Assembly: GCF_024362325.1 (NCBI RefSeq)
Contig: NZ_CP101497.1
Span: 558,001 to 622,000 of the forward strand
Reading direction: 5' to 3'
Source: Microcella humidisoli
Lineage (GTDB): Bacteria; Actinomycetota; Actinomycetes; Actinomycetales; Microbacteriaceae
DNA: 64,000 bases
The first letter of the stretch is position 1; every line of letters starts with the position of its first letter. Below the pieces are notes generated by a model. That model ran no database searches. It was not told where the DNA came from and saw nothing but the letters and a program-made list of their open reading frames with translations. The position numbers and the translations under genes are program-made. Shown piece after piece: positions 27,429 to 35,749 of this stretch.

Positions 27429-28262
27429 ATGAACCACAGCGCAGTGAACCCTCTCGACCTGCCCGACGCCGACCCCTTCGCGATCGCCGCTCAGGCGGCC
27501 GCACAGCTCGCCGAGCTCACGGGCGTCGAGCGGCACGACATCGCCCTCACCCTCGGGTCGGGCTGGGCGAAAGCTGCCGACCTCATCGGCGAGACCACCC
27601 ACACGATCCCCGCCACCGAGATCGCCGGCTTCAGCAAGCCCGCGCTCGAGGGGCACGTCGGCACGCTGCGGTCGATCCTGCTGCCGAGCGGAAAGCGCGC
27701 GCTCGTCATCGGCGCCCGCACCCATTACTACGAGAATCATGGCGTGCGACGGGTGGTGCACTCGGTGCGCACGGCGGCAGCGGCCGGGGCATCGGTCATG
27801 ATCCTCACCAACGGCGCGGGTGGCATCAAGGAGCACTGGAAGCCCGGCACGCCCGTGCTCATCAGCGACCACCTCAACCTGACGGCGAACTCGCCGCTCG
27901 AGGGCGCGACCTTCATCGACCTCACCGACCTGTATGCGCAGCGCCTGCGCGACCTCGCGCACACGGTCGACCCGAGCCTCGACGAGGGCGTCTACGTGCA
28001 GTTCCGCGGCCCGCACTACGAGACCCCGGCCGAGGTGCAGATGGCGAAGACGCTCGGCGGCCACATCGTCGGCATGTCGACGGCGCTTGAGGCGATCGCG
28101 GCCCGCCAGGCCGGCATGGAGGTGCTCGGCCTCTCGCTCATCACCAACCTCGCGGCGGGCATCTCGCCCGAACCGCTGAGCCACGGCGAGGTCATCCAGG
28201 CCGGAAAAGACGCTGAGCCGGTCATCAGCGCCCTGCTCGCCCGCATCGTCGCCGCACTGTAG
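27429..28262 (+). CDS. punA: Purine-nucleoside phosphorylase, trimeric type
   Basis: Phosphorolysis of inosine and guanosine to base and ribose-1-phosphate. The 277-residue protein has LTLGSGWAKAADLI near residue 40, EGHVGTLR, GARTHYYENHG, ILTNGAGGI, VQFRGPHYETPAEV and VGMSTALEAIAAR; together these define the low-molecular-weight PNP family. It begins 7 bases after TAGGCT. The sugar-phosphate mutase gene follows ten bases later, suggesting a unit that turns nucleosides into ribose-5-phosphate. M. tuberculosis has the same pair (deoD-pmmB). Confidence 0.93.
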   Translation: MNHSAVNPLDLPDADPFAIAAQAAAQLAELTGVERHDIALTLGSGWAKAADLIGETTHTIPATEIAGFSKPALEGHVGTLRSILLPSGKRALVIGARTHYYENHGVRRVVHSVRTAAAAGASVMILTNGAGGIKEHWKPGTPVLISDHLNLTANSPLEGATFIDLTDLYAQRLRDLAHTVDPSLDEGVYVQFRGPHYETPAEVQMAKTLGGHIVGMSTALEAIAARQAGMEVLGLSLITNLAAGISPEPLSHGEVIQAGKDAEPVISALLARIVAAL

Positions 28263-28271
28263 GGGGCACGC

Positions 28272-29951
28272 ATGACCACTCTCGATCTCGCCAAGTCGTG
28301 GCTCGAACAAGACCCCGACCCCGTCACGCGCGCCGAGCTCGAGGCGCTCATCCCGGCCGCCGAGGGCGGCGATGCGGCGGCCATGGATGCCCTCCGCGAC
28401 CGCTTCGACACGCGCCTCACGTTCGGCACCGCGGGTCTGCGCGGTGAGCTCGGCGCGGGTCCGAACCGCATGAACCGTGTGCTCGTCTCGCAGGCGGCCA
28501 CCGGATTCGCCCGCTGGCTGCTCGCCCGCGACGAGAACGCGAGCGTCGTCATCGGCTACGACGGCCGCGTGAACAGCGACGTCTTCGCGCGCGACTCGGC
28601 CGAGCTCATGGCGGGCGCGGGCGTGCGCGTCGTGCTGCTGCCACGCGCCCTGCCGACCCCCGTGCTGGCCTTCGCCGTGCGCGAGCTCGGCCTGAGCGCC
28701 GGCGTCATGGTGACGGCGAGCCACAATCCGCCGCGCGACAACGGCTACAAGGTCTACCTGGGCGGCCGCGACGGCGGCTCGCAGATCGTCGCGCCCGCCG
28801 ACGAGGCGATCCATGCCGCCATCCTCGAGGTCGCGAACACGAGCGTCGTCGGCGAGCTGCCGCGCTCGAGCGCCTACGAGACGGCGGACGAGAGCATCAT
28901 CGACGCCTACATCGCCCGCACCGCCGCCCTCGTCACGCACACGCCCGAGTCGGCCGTGCTCGAGCCGGTCTCGTTCGTCTACACGGCGATGCACGGCGTC
29001 GGGTGGGAGGTCGCGCAGCGCGTGTTCCGCGACGCCGGGCTCGGCGAGCCGACCGTCGTCGCCGAGCAGATCGCGCCCGACGGGGCCTTCCCGACCGTCG
29101 CGTTCCCCAATCCGGAGGAGCCGGGCGCGATGGACCTCTCCTTCGCGACCGCGCGAGCCGCGGGCGCCGAGCTCATCATCGCCAACGACCCCGACGCCGA
29201 CCGGCTCGCCGTCGCGATCCCCGACGCGTCCACCCCGGAGGGCTGGCGGCGGCTCAGCGGCAACGCGGTCGGTGCCCTGCTCGGCTGGCGGGCCGCGGAG
29301 CGCCTCGAGCGCGAGGGGCGGCAGGCGAAGTTCGCGGCATCCCTCGTCTCGTCGCCCGCGCTCTCGGCCGTCGCCGCCGCGTACGGCGTCAGCTACAGCG
29401 ACACCCTGACGGGCTTCAAGTGGATCTCGCGCGTCGGCGGCCTCGGCTACGGCTACGAGGAGGCCCTCGGCTACCTCGTCGACCCCGAGAAGGTGCGCGA
29501 TAAGGACGGCATCTCGGCCGCCGTCGACTTCCTCGCCCTCGCCGGCGAGCTCAAGGCGGCGGGCCGCACGCTCGACGACCACCAGCGCGACTTCGATGAG
29601 CGCTTCGGCGCCTTCGCGAGCGCGCAGGTCTCGCTGCGCGTCACCGATCTCAGCCGCATCGGCGCAATCATGGCCGCGCTGCGCGACAACCCGCCCAACG
29701 AGGTCGGGGGCGTGCGCGTCGAGCAGGTCGACGACTTCATCGGCGGCTTCGGCGTGTTCCCTCCCGGTGACATCCTGCGGTTCTGGATGCGCGGCGGCGC
29801 CCGCGTCATCGTGCGGCCGAGCGGCACCGAGCCCAAGGTGAAGGTCTACATCGACGCCTCGTCGACGACGGGCTCGGTCGACGAGCGCCGGGCGGCCGCG
29901 CAGGCCGAGGTCGCGGCGCTCGAGGCGGGCATGCGCGCGCTGATCGTCTGA
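28272..29951 (+). CDS. Alpha-D-phosphohexomutase superfamily (phospho-sugar mutase)
   Basis: A 559-residue mutase with the four family motifs: catalytic serine TASHNPPRDNGYKVY (Ser150), metal-binding NDPDADRLAV, sugar-binding TGFKWI and phosphate-binding RPSGTEPKVKVY. The N-terminal FGTAGLRGELGAGPNRMN is typical of the group that includes phosphopentomutase-like and PGM2-like enzymes. Located immediately after the phosphorylase, ribose-1-phosphate to ribose-5-phosphate isomerisation is the natural guess; phosphoglucomutase activity is also possible. It is the last gene of this short operon. Confidence 0.9.
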   Translation: MTTLDLAKSWLEQDPDPVTRAELEALIPAAEGGDAAAMDALRDRFDTRLTFGTAGLRGELGAGPNRMNRVLVSQAATGFARWLLARDENASVVIGYDGRVNSDVFARDSAELMAGAGVRVVLLPRALPTPVLAFAVRELGLSAGVMVTASHNPPRDNGYKVYLGGRDGGSQIVAPADEAIHAAILEVANTSVVGELPRSSAYETADESIIDAYIARTAALVTHTPESAVLEPVSFVYTAMHGVGWEVAQRVFRDAGLGEPTVVAEQIAPDGAFPTVAFPNPEEPGAMDLSFATARAAGAELIIANDPDADRLAVAIPDASTPEGWRRLSGNAVGALLGWRAAERLEREGRQAKFAASLVSSPALSAVAAAYGVSYSDTLTGFKWISRVGGLGYGYEEALGYLVDPEKVRDKDGISAAVDFLALAGELKAAGRTLDDHQRDFDERFGAFASAQVSLRVTDLSRIGAIMAALRDNPPNEVGGVRVEQVDDFIGGFGVFPPGDILRFWMRGGARVIVRPSGTEPKVKVYIDASSTTGSVDERRAAAQAEVAALEAGMRALIV

Positions 29952-29961
29952 GCCACGCGCA

Positions 29962-29967
29962 TAGGGT
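29962..29967 (+). promoter_or_regulatory. -10 box of leaderless promoter
   Basis: TAGGGT seven bases before the GTG at 29975. It drives the two membrane-protein genes. Confidence 0.45.
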
Positions 29968-29974
29968 GGAGGGC

Positions 29975-31240
29975 GTGACGACCCCGACGCCCGAACCCGT
30001 GCGGCCGCCGCTGCTGCCGACCCCGGTCGTCGTGCTGTGGTTCGCGGCGCTCGTGAGCTGGGCATCCGGCCAGGCACTCGCCGTGCTGGGCGTGTTCGAG
30101 ATTCCCGACCCGTTCTCGGCGTCCGGCGACGGCACCACGCCGGTCGTCGACGAGCAGCTGCTCGCGCTGGCGCAGCAGGTCGCCGCGCTGCAGAGCCTGC
30201 CGACGACGATCGCGATTGTTCTCGGCGCGATCGGCCTTGGGATGCTCTACAACCGTCGCGGTTTCGACCCGCTGACCCGCACCCCCGCCGTCTCGGCCGT
30301 CGTGATGGCGATCGCGAGCGCGATCGCCGCGGTCGGCGTGCTGGCCCTGCTCACGATCGGGCCGGAGCGCCCCATCGGCATCGTCGACGTGCAAGTCGGT
30401 GCGGTCGTCGCGATCACGACGGCGGCCGCCTCGGCCTCGGCGGTCGTGCTCATTCGGCCCTACGTCGATCCGATGGTCGCGCACGTGTGGGCGGGCATCG
30501 CCGGGGCGGGGCTCGCGTTGCCGTTCATGATCGCCGGCATCAGTCCCGCGCTCGTCATGGCCGGGGCTATCGGTCTCGGCATCGTCGACCGCGTGCGCGG
30601 GGCGCGGATCGAGCGCGAGGTCGAGTTCCGCAAGCAGCTTGAGGCCGAATACGCCGCCGAGCATGGGGACGGCGGGCGCGGCATCGGGGTCTCGGGCCTG
30701 CCCGGCATGCCGCCCCTGCCGCGCGCACCGCGGCCCCAGCGGCCGTGGTCGGAGGGCGAGCGCCGCCTCAGCATCTGGCTCGGCGTCCTCGCGGTGGCCG
30801 TGGTCGCCCTCGCCTGGACAGCCGGATCAGCGGCGGCCGAGGCCGGCCTGCTGGTGGCCGGGCAGGGCTTCGCGCTCGCCTCGCTCGGCGCCGTGCCGCT
30901 GCTCGTGCAGGTCACCGTGCTGGCGCGCGTCGCGACGTCGCTGCGCGAGGCGCTCGCCGTCGCGAGCGGCCTGCTCATCGCCGCCTCAGCGGCCATGGCC
31001 ACCGCCCCCGTGCCCATCGTCATCGTCAGCGCGATCACGCTGCAGTCGCTCGCGCTCGCGATCATCACCGGGCTCATCGCCCGTCGCGCGGCGGGGATGC
31101 GCCTCGGCTCCGTCGTCATGCTCGCGATGACCGCCGCGATCGTGTGGTGGCTCATCGTGCTGCCGAGCGGCGCCCTGCTGCTCGCCTTCGTCGCCGTTGC
31201 GACGACCATCCTCGCCCTCCGTCGAAAGGTGCGCTCATGA
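29975..31240 (+). CDS. Conserved integral membrane protein, function unknown
   Basis: A 421-residue protein with two blocks of transmembrane segments (roughly residues 15-190, and 265-420) separated by a polar linker containing GGRGIGVSGLPGMPPLPRAP. It has no enzymatic motif that I recognise. GTG 29975 follows TAGGGT by seven bases; the alternative GTG at 29966 overlaps that box. The stop overlaps the next start (ATGA), so the two membrane proteins are co-expressed. The linker and the repeat of two transmembrane blocks suggest a scaffold or transporter-like role, but this is speculative. Confidence 0.5.
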   Translation: MTTPTPEPVRPPLLPTPVVVLWFAALVSWASGQALAVLGVFEIPDPFSASGDGTTPVVDEQLLALAQQVAALQSLPTTIAIVLGAIGLGMLYNRRGFDPLTRTPAVSAVVMAIASAIAAVGVLALLTIGPERPIGIVDVQVGAVVAITTAAASASAVVLIRPYVDPMVAHVWAGIAGAGLALPFMIAGISPALVMAGAIGLGIVDRVRGARIEREVEFRKQLEAEYAAEHGDGGRGIGVSGLPGMPPLPRAPRPQRPWSEGERRLSIWLGVLAVAVVALAWTAGSAAAEAGLLVAGQGFALASLGAVPLLVQVTVLARVATSLREALAVASGLLIAASAAMATAPVPIVIVSAITLQSLALAIITGLIARRAAGMRLGSVVMLAMTAAIVWWLIVLPSGALLLAFVAVATTILALRRKVRS

Positions 31241-31866
31241 CCGGCTCCTCCCCCTCCCTCGACGGGCTCGCGGGGCCGCCGAGCCGCGTCACAGGCCTCG
31301 TCGCGGCGCTCACGGCGACGGCGATGATGCTCATCGGCGTCGTCCTCGTGCCGACGCTCCTCGAGGTGCCGATCGTCGATGGGGTGCCGACGCCGAGCGT
31401 CGACGACACGCGCGTGCTCCTGCTCGGCAACGTGCTCGCCTTCCTCGGCTTCGTGCCGCTGCTCACCGCGGTGCACGCTCTCATCGGCCGCCGCGCCCAG
31501 CCGGTCGGGCTCCTGCTCGGCGCCTACCTCGTGCTGCTCATCCGCCCGCTCGCGCTCGTCGCCGAGGCCATCGCCCTGCCGGGCTCGGTGCTGCTGCCGC
31601 TCGGGCCGCTCGTGCCCTGGGTGCTGCTCGCGACGACGGGCGTGGCCGCTGCGCTCGCGGGCGCGGCCGTTCTGCCGCTCGCGCAGAGCGCCGTCAGCCC
31701 CGGGCGCCGCGCGGCCGTGGCCGCCGGCGTGGGCCTGCTCGTGGCGCTCGCGCTCTACTCGTTCGCGCCTTACACCGCCCCGCTCAGCGCCCTCGGCGTG
31801 GCCGTGGCCCTGCTCATCCGCTCCGGTCGATTCGACCAGAAGAACGGCCCGGCCGGGCAGAGCTGA
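31237..31866 (+). CDS. Small polytopic membrane protein, function unknown
   Basis: A 209-residue hydrophobic protein with five to six transmembrane segments, starting with a short N-terminal tail (MTGSSPSLDGLAGPPSR). It shows no charged catalytic cluster or transport signature. It is coupled to the preceding membrane gene by an ATGA overlap and convergent with the PTS IIB gene. It is not a PTS IIC, which would be about twice as long. Confidence 0.5.
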   Translation: MTGSSPSLDGLAGPPSRVTGLVAALTATAMMLIGVVLVPTLLEVPIVDGVPTPSVDDTRVLLLGNVLAFLGFVPLLTAVHALIGRRAQPVGLLLGAYLVLLIRPLALVAEAIALPGSVLLPLGPLVPWVLLATTGVAAALAGAAVLPLAQSAVSPGRRAAVAAGVGLLVALALYSFAPYTAPLSALGVAVALLIRSGRFDQKNGPAGQS

Positions 31867-31903
31867 CGCGCGGCGAGCGCGACGCGAGCATCCGGAACAT
31901 GCC

Positions 31904-31920
31904 GGGCGCGCGCTGCGCCC
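31904..31920. terminator. Short hairpin between convergent genes
   Basis: GGGCGC-gcgct-GCGCCC, six perfect pairs. It lies between the ends of the small membrane-protein gene and the PTS IIB gene. Confidence 0.4.
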
Positions 31921-31922
31921 GC

Positions 31923-32195
31923 TCAGCCGATCGCGGCTTCGAGCTTCGTGCTCAGCTCGTCGCTGTCGAAGTAGTTGTCGATGACGATGACGTCGGCGCG
32001 CGTCGGGCCGATGGCCTCGACGAACTCGCCGCTCGTCAGGATCACCTGGGCGTCGGCGGCGACGCGCTCGACCGACGCGAGATCGGCCGCGACGACCGTG
32101 GCCGTGAGGCCGAGCCGCTGCAGCACGCGCTCCGCGTTGACCTTGAGGATGCCGCTCGAGCCGATGCCGGCTCCGCAGATCGTGACGATCTTCAC
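31923..32195 (-). CDS. PTS sugar transporter EIIB, ascorbate/lactose-like
   Basis: A 90-residue phosphoryl carrier. The N-terminal KIVTICGAGIGSSGILK contains the phospho-cysteine Cys7 of the P-loop-like motif of the ascorbate-type IIB (UlaB/SgaB). The rest forms a small alpha/beta domain with VILTSGEFVE. It overlaps the IIA gene (GTGA). No IIC permease is nearby, so phosphate transfer to a sugar is uncertain; it might act as a regulatory relay or use an unlinked IIC. Confidence 0.8.
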   Translation of the reverse strand: MKIVTICGAGIGSSGILKVNAERVLQRLGLTATVVAADLASVERVAADAQVILTSGEFVEAIGPTRADVIVIDNYFDSDELSTKLEAAIG

Positions 32196-32644
32196 GCGAC
32201 GCCTTCGCCGGCGAGAATCTGACGCACAGCATCCCGCGTCGTCGCCGCGGCGAGCGCCGGAATCGCCGCGGCATCGTTGAAGGCGTTGGCGAGCTCGGCC
32301 ACCGCCTCGAGGTGGCCGTCGGCCGCCACCCCCGCGAGGCCGATGACGACGCGCACGGGATCGTTGTGGGCGTGGCCGAACTCGACCGGCTCGGCGAGCG
32401 TCACGACCGAGAGACCGTCGCAGCGCACCTCCGGACCGGGGCGGGCGTGCGCGAGGGCGAGGCCCGGCGCGATGACGATGTACGGCCCGTGGTCGTCGAC
32501 CATGCGGATCATCGCCTCGGTGTACTCGGCGGTCGTACACCCGCTGTCGACGAGGGCGTCGCCCGCGAGGCGGATGGCGTCGCGCCAATCGGCGGCGCGT
32601 GCGTGCAGCACGATCGCCCGATCGGCGAGGGCGGGCAGGCTCAC
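32192..32644 (-). CDS. PTS sugar transporter EIIA, mannitol/ascorbate type
   Basis: A 150-residue PTS EIIA-2 domain. The active histidine is His66 in APGLALAHARPG, and VEFGHAHNDPVRVVIGLA is the second conserved loop. It should receive phosphate from HPr and pass it to the adjacent IIB. GTG 32644 overlaps the stop of adenosine deaminase. PTS IIA-IIB without IIC in an operon with a nucleoside deaminase is unusual. Confidence 0.82.
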   Translation of the reverse strand: MSLPALADRAIVLHARAADWRDAIRLAGDALVDSGCTTAEYTEAMIRMVDDHGPYIVIAPGLALAHARPGPEVRCDGLSVVTLAEPVEFGHAHNDPVRVVIGLAGVAADGHLEAVAELANAFNDAAAIPALAAATTRDAVRQILAGEGVA

Positions 32645-33759
32645 AGGGCGGCCTCGAAGCCGTCGATGAGGGTGTCCATGAGCGCCTCGCGGTCTTCCAC
32701 CGGCAGGAAGGCGGCCTGGGCGGCGTTGAGCTGCAGGGCGAGCAGGTCGTCGAGGTCGTAGCCGAAGGCCTCGGCGACGAGCCGCAGCTCGCGGCTGAGC
32801 GTCGTCGCGCTCATGAGGCGGTTGTCGGTGTTGACGGTGACGCGGAAGCCCAGCTGGTAGAAGAGGTCGAGCGGGTGGTCGGCCATCGTGTCGCCCCACG
32901 CCGCGATCGCGCCGGTTTGCAGGTTCGAGCTCGGGCTCGTCTCGAGGGCGATCTGGCGGTCTTTGACCCACTCGGCGAGCAGGCCGAGCTCGGCGATCGT
33001 CGCGCCGCCCTCGTCGCGCAGCGTGATGTCCTCCGCCAGGCGCACGCCGTGGCCGAGGCGCAGGGCGCGGCCGTCGAGCAGGGCGCCGCGAATCGACTCG
33101 AGGCCGTCGGCCTCGCCCGCGTGGATGGTGGCGGGGAAGAAGCTCGCGGCGAGCAGGTCGAAGGCGTCTTTCATGCGCCCCGCCGGGAAGCCGGCCTCGG
33201 CGCCCGCGATGTCGAAGCCGACCACGCCGTGATCGCGGTGCCGCAGGGCGAGCTCGGCGATCTCACGCCCGCGATCGGCATGACGCATGGCACTGACGAG
33301 CTGGCCGACGCGGATGCTGTGACCGGCCCCGCGCGCCTCCTCGACCCCGGCATCCAGACCCGACTGCACGGCCTCGACGGTCTCGTCGAGGCTCAACCCG
33401 CGCGTGAGGTGCTGCTCGGGAGCCCAGCGAATCTCGCCCCACACCACGCCGTCGGCGGCGAGGTCGAGCACGAACTCGCGCGCGACGCGCTCGAGGCCCT
33501 CGCGCGTTTGCATGACGGCGGTCGTGACATCGAAGGTCTTCAGGTACTCGACGAGCGAGCCCGAGTCGCTCTTCTCGGCGAACCAGGCGCCCAGCGCCTC
33601 GGCGTCGGAGGCCGGCAGCTCGAGGTCGATCGCCTCGGCGAGCTCGATGATCGTCTGCGGCCGCAGACCCCCATCGAGGTGGTCGTGCAGCGACACCTTC
33701 GGCAGCGACTCGATCGCCAGGTCGGTGCCGGGAAGGATGTTCGCAGTCGCCGTCGTCAT
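32641..33759 (-). CDS. add: Adenosine deaminase
   Basis: Deaminates (deoxy)adenosine to (deoxy)inosine, supplying the phosphorylase at 27.4 kb. The 372-residue metallo-dependent hydrolase has the zinc pair H25/H27 in SLHDHLDGG, the third ligand region TIHAGEADGLESI, the catalytic LRLGHGVRL and ETSPSSN. The stretch NTDNRLMS holds the final aspartate. The ATG lies seven bases after TAGGTT. It is the first gene of the add-IIA-IIB operon and is divergent from nothing: the IclR gene ends 21 bases upstream on the same strand. Confidence 0.94.
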   Translation of the reverse strand: MTTATANILPGTDLAIESLPKVSLHDHLDGGLRPQTIIELAEAIDLELPASDAEALGAWFAEKSDSGSLVEYLKTFDVTTAVMQTREGLERVAREFVLDLAADGVVWGEIRWAPEQHLTRGLSLDETVEAVQSGLDAGVEEARGAGHSIRVGQLVSAMRHADRGREIAELALRHRDHGVVGFDIAGAEAGFPAGRMKDAFDLLAASFFPATIHAGEADGLESIRGALLDGRALRLGHGVRLAEDITLRDEGGATIAELGLLAEWVKDRQIALETSPSSNLQTGAIAAWGDTMADHPLDLFYQLGFRVTVNTDNRLMSATTLSRELRLVAEAFGYDLDDLLALQLNAAQAAFLPVEDREALMDTLIDGFEAAL

Positions 33760-33766
33760 ACCCTCA

Positions 33767-33772
33767 AACCTA
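33767..33772 (-). promoter_or_regulatory. -10 box of leaderless add promoter
   Basis: Minus-strand TAGGTT seven bases before ATG 33759, inside the 21-base gap after the IclR gene. Confidence 0.45.
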
Positions 33773-33780
33773 CCGGTTCG

Positions 33781-34464
33781 TTACCGAGTCGTGACCCCGG
33801 AATCGGCACCCGCGACCTCGCCGAGTCGCAGCCCGATCGCCGTGGCCGCGGCCCGCGCCTGAGCGACGACGGCGTCGTGCGCGACCGTGCTGAAACTCGT
33901 GCTGACGTACGGCACCGTGAGGGCTGCGACGGTAGCGCCGTCGGGCGCGCGCACGGCGACCACGACGTCGGTGATGCCGTGCTGCAGTGCGTCGGCGCGC
34001 ACGACCTCGGCGGCGCCGCGCAGCACCTCGCCCGTCGCCGTCGTCGCGGCGTCGAACAACGCGCCCACGCGAACCCGGTACCCGAAGTCGGCCGGTGACT
34101 CGACCTGCGCGACGACGCGCACGCGGTCGCCGTCGAGCACGGCGAGGTTGCAGCTCTGGCGCACCTCGTCGGCCAGCTCGTGCATCACCGGCAGCGCGGC
34201 CGCGCGCAGACCGCGCAGGGGCTCGTGCCGGTGCGCGAGATCGAACAGCCGCGTGCCGAGCAGATAGCCGCCGCCGCGCTCGCGCACGAGGAACCCCCTC
34301 CGCTCGAGCGTCACGAGCACGCGGAAGAGCTGCCCCACGCTGCGGCCGGTCGCGTCGGCGATCTCGGTCTGCGTGAGCGGCTCCGGAGCCTCGGCGAGCA
34401 GTTCGAGCACGTCGAGGGCCTTGTCGAGCGCGGGAACGCTGTATTCCGGAGCGGGCATGCTCAT
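33781..34464 (-). CDS. IclR family transcriptional regulator
   Basis: A 227-residue regulator. The N-terminal winged helix-turn-helix shows VPALDKALDVLELLAEAPEPLTQTEIADAT, SVGQLFRVLVTLERRGFLVRE and GGYLLGTRLFDLA, followed by the effector-binding domain with SCNLAVLDGDRVRVVAQVE. It is coupled to the SAHH-like gene by an ATGA overlap and thus probably autoregulates that unit. The direct repeats at 35696-35728 between the SAHH-like gene and the nucleoside hydrolase are the obvious candidate operator. The effector may be a nucleoside or its base. Confidence 0.9.
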   Translation of the reverse strand: MSMPAPEYSVPALDKALDVLELLAEAPEPLTQTEIADATGRSVGQLFRVLVTLERRGFLVRERGGGYLLGTRLFDLAHRHEPLRGLRAAALPVMHELADEVRQSCNLAVLDGDRVRVVAQVESPADFGYRVRVGALFDAATTATGEVLRGAAEVVRADALQHGITDVVVAVRAPDGATVAALTVPYVSTSFSTVAHDAVVAQARAAATAIGLRLGEVAGADSGVTTR

Positions 34465-35687
34465 CGGTGCGCGCCCATCGCGGCGAGCATCCCGCGGGCG
34501 ATCTCGCGCTCGATCGCGTCGGGAACCGGCTGGGCCCCCGCGACGAGAGACGCCGGGTCGCGCGCCACGCGCTCGAGCGAGAGCGCCTGCAGCAGGAAGC
34601 CGAGATCCATGGCCTCGATCGAATTGCCCTTCGGCTCGCGGCCGGCGAGATTCATCATGCGGCCTTCTGCGAGCAGCACAACATGGCGGCCGCCCGGCAG
34701 GTCGACGCGCTCGATCGCCTCGTCGAGCGTCGTGCGGCCGATGGCGAGGGCGTACAGCCCCGGCACGTCGATCTCCCACGGGAAGTGGCCGGCGTTGGCG
34801 AGCACCGTCCCATCGGCGAGCGCGTCGACGACCTCAGCCGTGACGACATCGGGGTGGCCGGTCGCGGTGATGACGACCTCGGCCCAACCGGCGAGGTCGA
34901 CGATGCTGCCGACCCGGTAGCCGTCCCACGCCGCCTCGAACGCCTTCAGGTCGTCGATCTCGGCGACAGCGACCTTGCCGCCCATCGCCCGCAGGTACTG
35001 CGCGATGCCACGCCCGCACCAGCCGTAGCCCGCGACGAGGAACCGGCGGCCGGCGATGCGCAGGTTGGTGATGCGCATGATGCTCTCCACGACCGACTGG
35101 CCCACGGAGTGCTTGTTCTCGCCGATCGCTTTGAGCAGCGAATCGTTGATGACGATGAGCGGGAACGGAAGGCGCCCGGCGAGCTCGGTGCGCAGCCGCA
35201 TGCCGCCGCTCGTCGTCTCCTCCGTGCCGCCGATGATGCCCGTGCCGCCCGTGGGGTCGCCGGCCGCGACCGCCGCGGCGTCGACGCGCGCGGCGGCGAG
35301 TGCGGCGAGGTCGGCCCCGTTGTCGAGCAGGATGCTCGGCCGGGCCGCATCTACCGCGGCGACGTTGGCGTGGTGCTGCTCGAGGGTGTCGGCGCGCGTG
35401 CCGTGCACTGTCATTCCCTGACCGCGCAGGTGGGCGACGATGTCGTCCTGCGTCGAGCCGTGGTTGCCGGTCGCGACGACCTCGGCCCCGCCGGCCTGCA
35501 GCGTTTCGAGCAGGACGGCGGTCTTGGGCTCGAGGTGCAGCGACATGCCGATGCGATGGCCGGCGAACGGCTGCTCGTCGGCGAAGCGCGCGCGCACGCC
35601 GGCGAGCAGGGTCATGCGCGAACGGATCCAGTCGATGCGCGCGGCACCGCGGACGGCGAGATCGGCGTCGGAGGTTTGAGGGCTCAT
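34461..35687 (-). CDS. S-adenosylhomocysteine hydrolase-like protein with altered active site
   Basis: A 408-residue protein of the SAHH fold, of the short Thermotoga/archaeal type without the KPDHYRY C-terminal tail. The NAD-binding loop GYGWCGRG (220-227), LHLEPKTAVLLETL with His51, TEETTSGG (Glu157) and NAGHFPWEID with His301 are conserved. Counting against the human enzyme, Asp131 is replaced by Asn123 (LLDNGADL), Asp190 by Glu190 (KAIGEN), and the GHPS segment holding His353 by REPKGNS (350-356) with two extra residues. The substrate may therefore differ from SAH. It is the first gene of an operon with the IclR regulator and divergent from a nucleoside hydrolase; a catabolic role on a modified nucleoside is plausible. 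Confidence 0.75.
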   Translation of the reverse strand: MSPQTSDADLAVRGAARIDWIRSRMTLLAGVRARFADEQPFAGHRIGMSLHLEPKTAVLLETLQAGGAEVVATGNHGSTQDDIVAHLRGQGMTVHGTRADTLEQHHANVAAVDAARPSILLDNGADLAALAAARVDAAAVAAGDPTGGTGIIGGTEETTSGGMRLRTELAGRLPFPLIVINDSLLKAIGENKHSVGQSVVESIMRITNLRIAGRRFLVAGYGWCGRGIAQYLRAMGGKVAVAEIDDLKAFEAAWDGYRVGSIVDLAGWAEVVITATGHPDVVTAEVVDALADGTVLANAGHFPWEIDVPGLYALAIGRTTLDEAIERVDLPGGRHVVLLAEGRMMNLAGREPKGNSIEAMDLGFLLQALSLERVARDPASLVAGAQPVPDAIEREIARGMLAAMGAHR

Positions 35688-35695
35688 GAACGCAC

Positions 35696-35728
35696 TTTAC
35701 ACATGCGCAAGCCCGTTTCATATGTGCA
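35696..35728. promoter_or_regulatory. Candidate operator: two related half-sites 20 bp apart
   Basis: TTTACACATGCGCA (35696-35709) and TTTCATATGTGCA (35716-35728) are imperfect copies separated by two helical turns, in the 62-base gap between the divergent SAHH-like and nucleoside-hydrolase genes. The IclR regulator of the same operon is the likely binder. Confidence 0.4.
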
Positions 35729-35737
35729 GTTCTGCGC

Positions 35738-35743
35738 TAGGCT
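35738..35743 (+). promoter_or_regulatory. -10 box of leaderless nucleoside hydrolase promoter
   Basis: TAGGCT six bases before ATG 35750, ten bases after the operator-like repeats. Confidence 0.55.
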
Positions 35744-35749
35744 CCCCTC

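Noticed and set aside
27330..30077. 915-residue minus-strand open frame opposite the phosphorylase and mutase genes
   Set aside because: It is antisense to two clear genes, has low-complexity Arg/Gly/Asp composition and no homology; high GC keeps antisense frames open.
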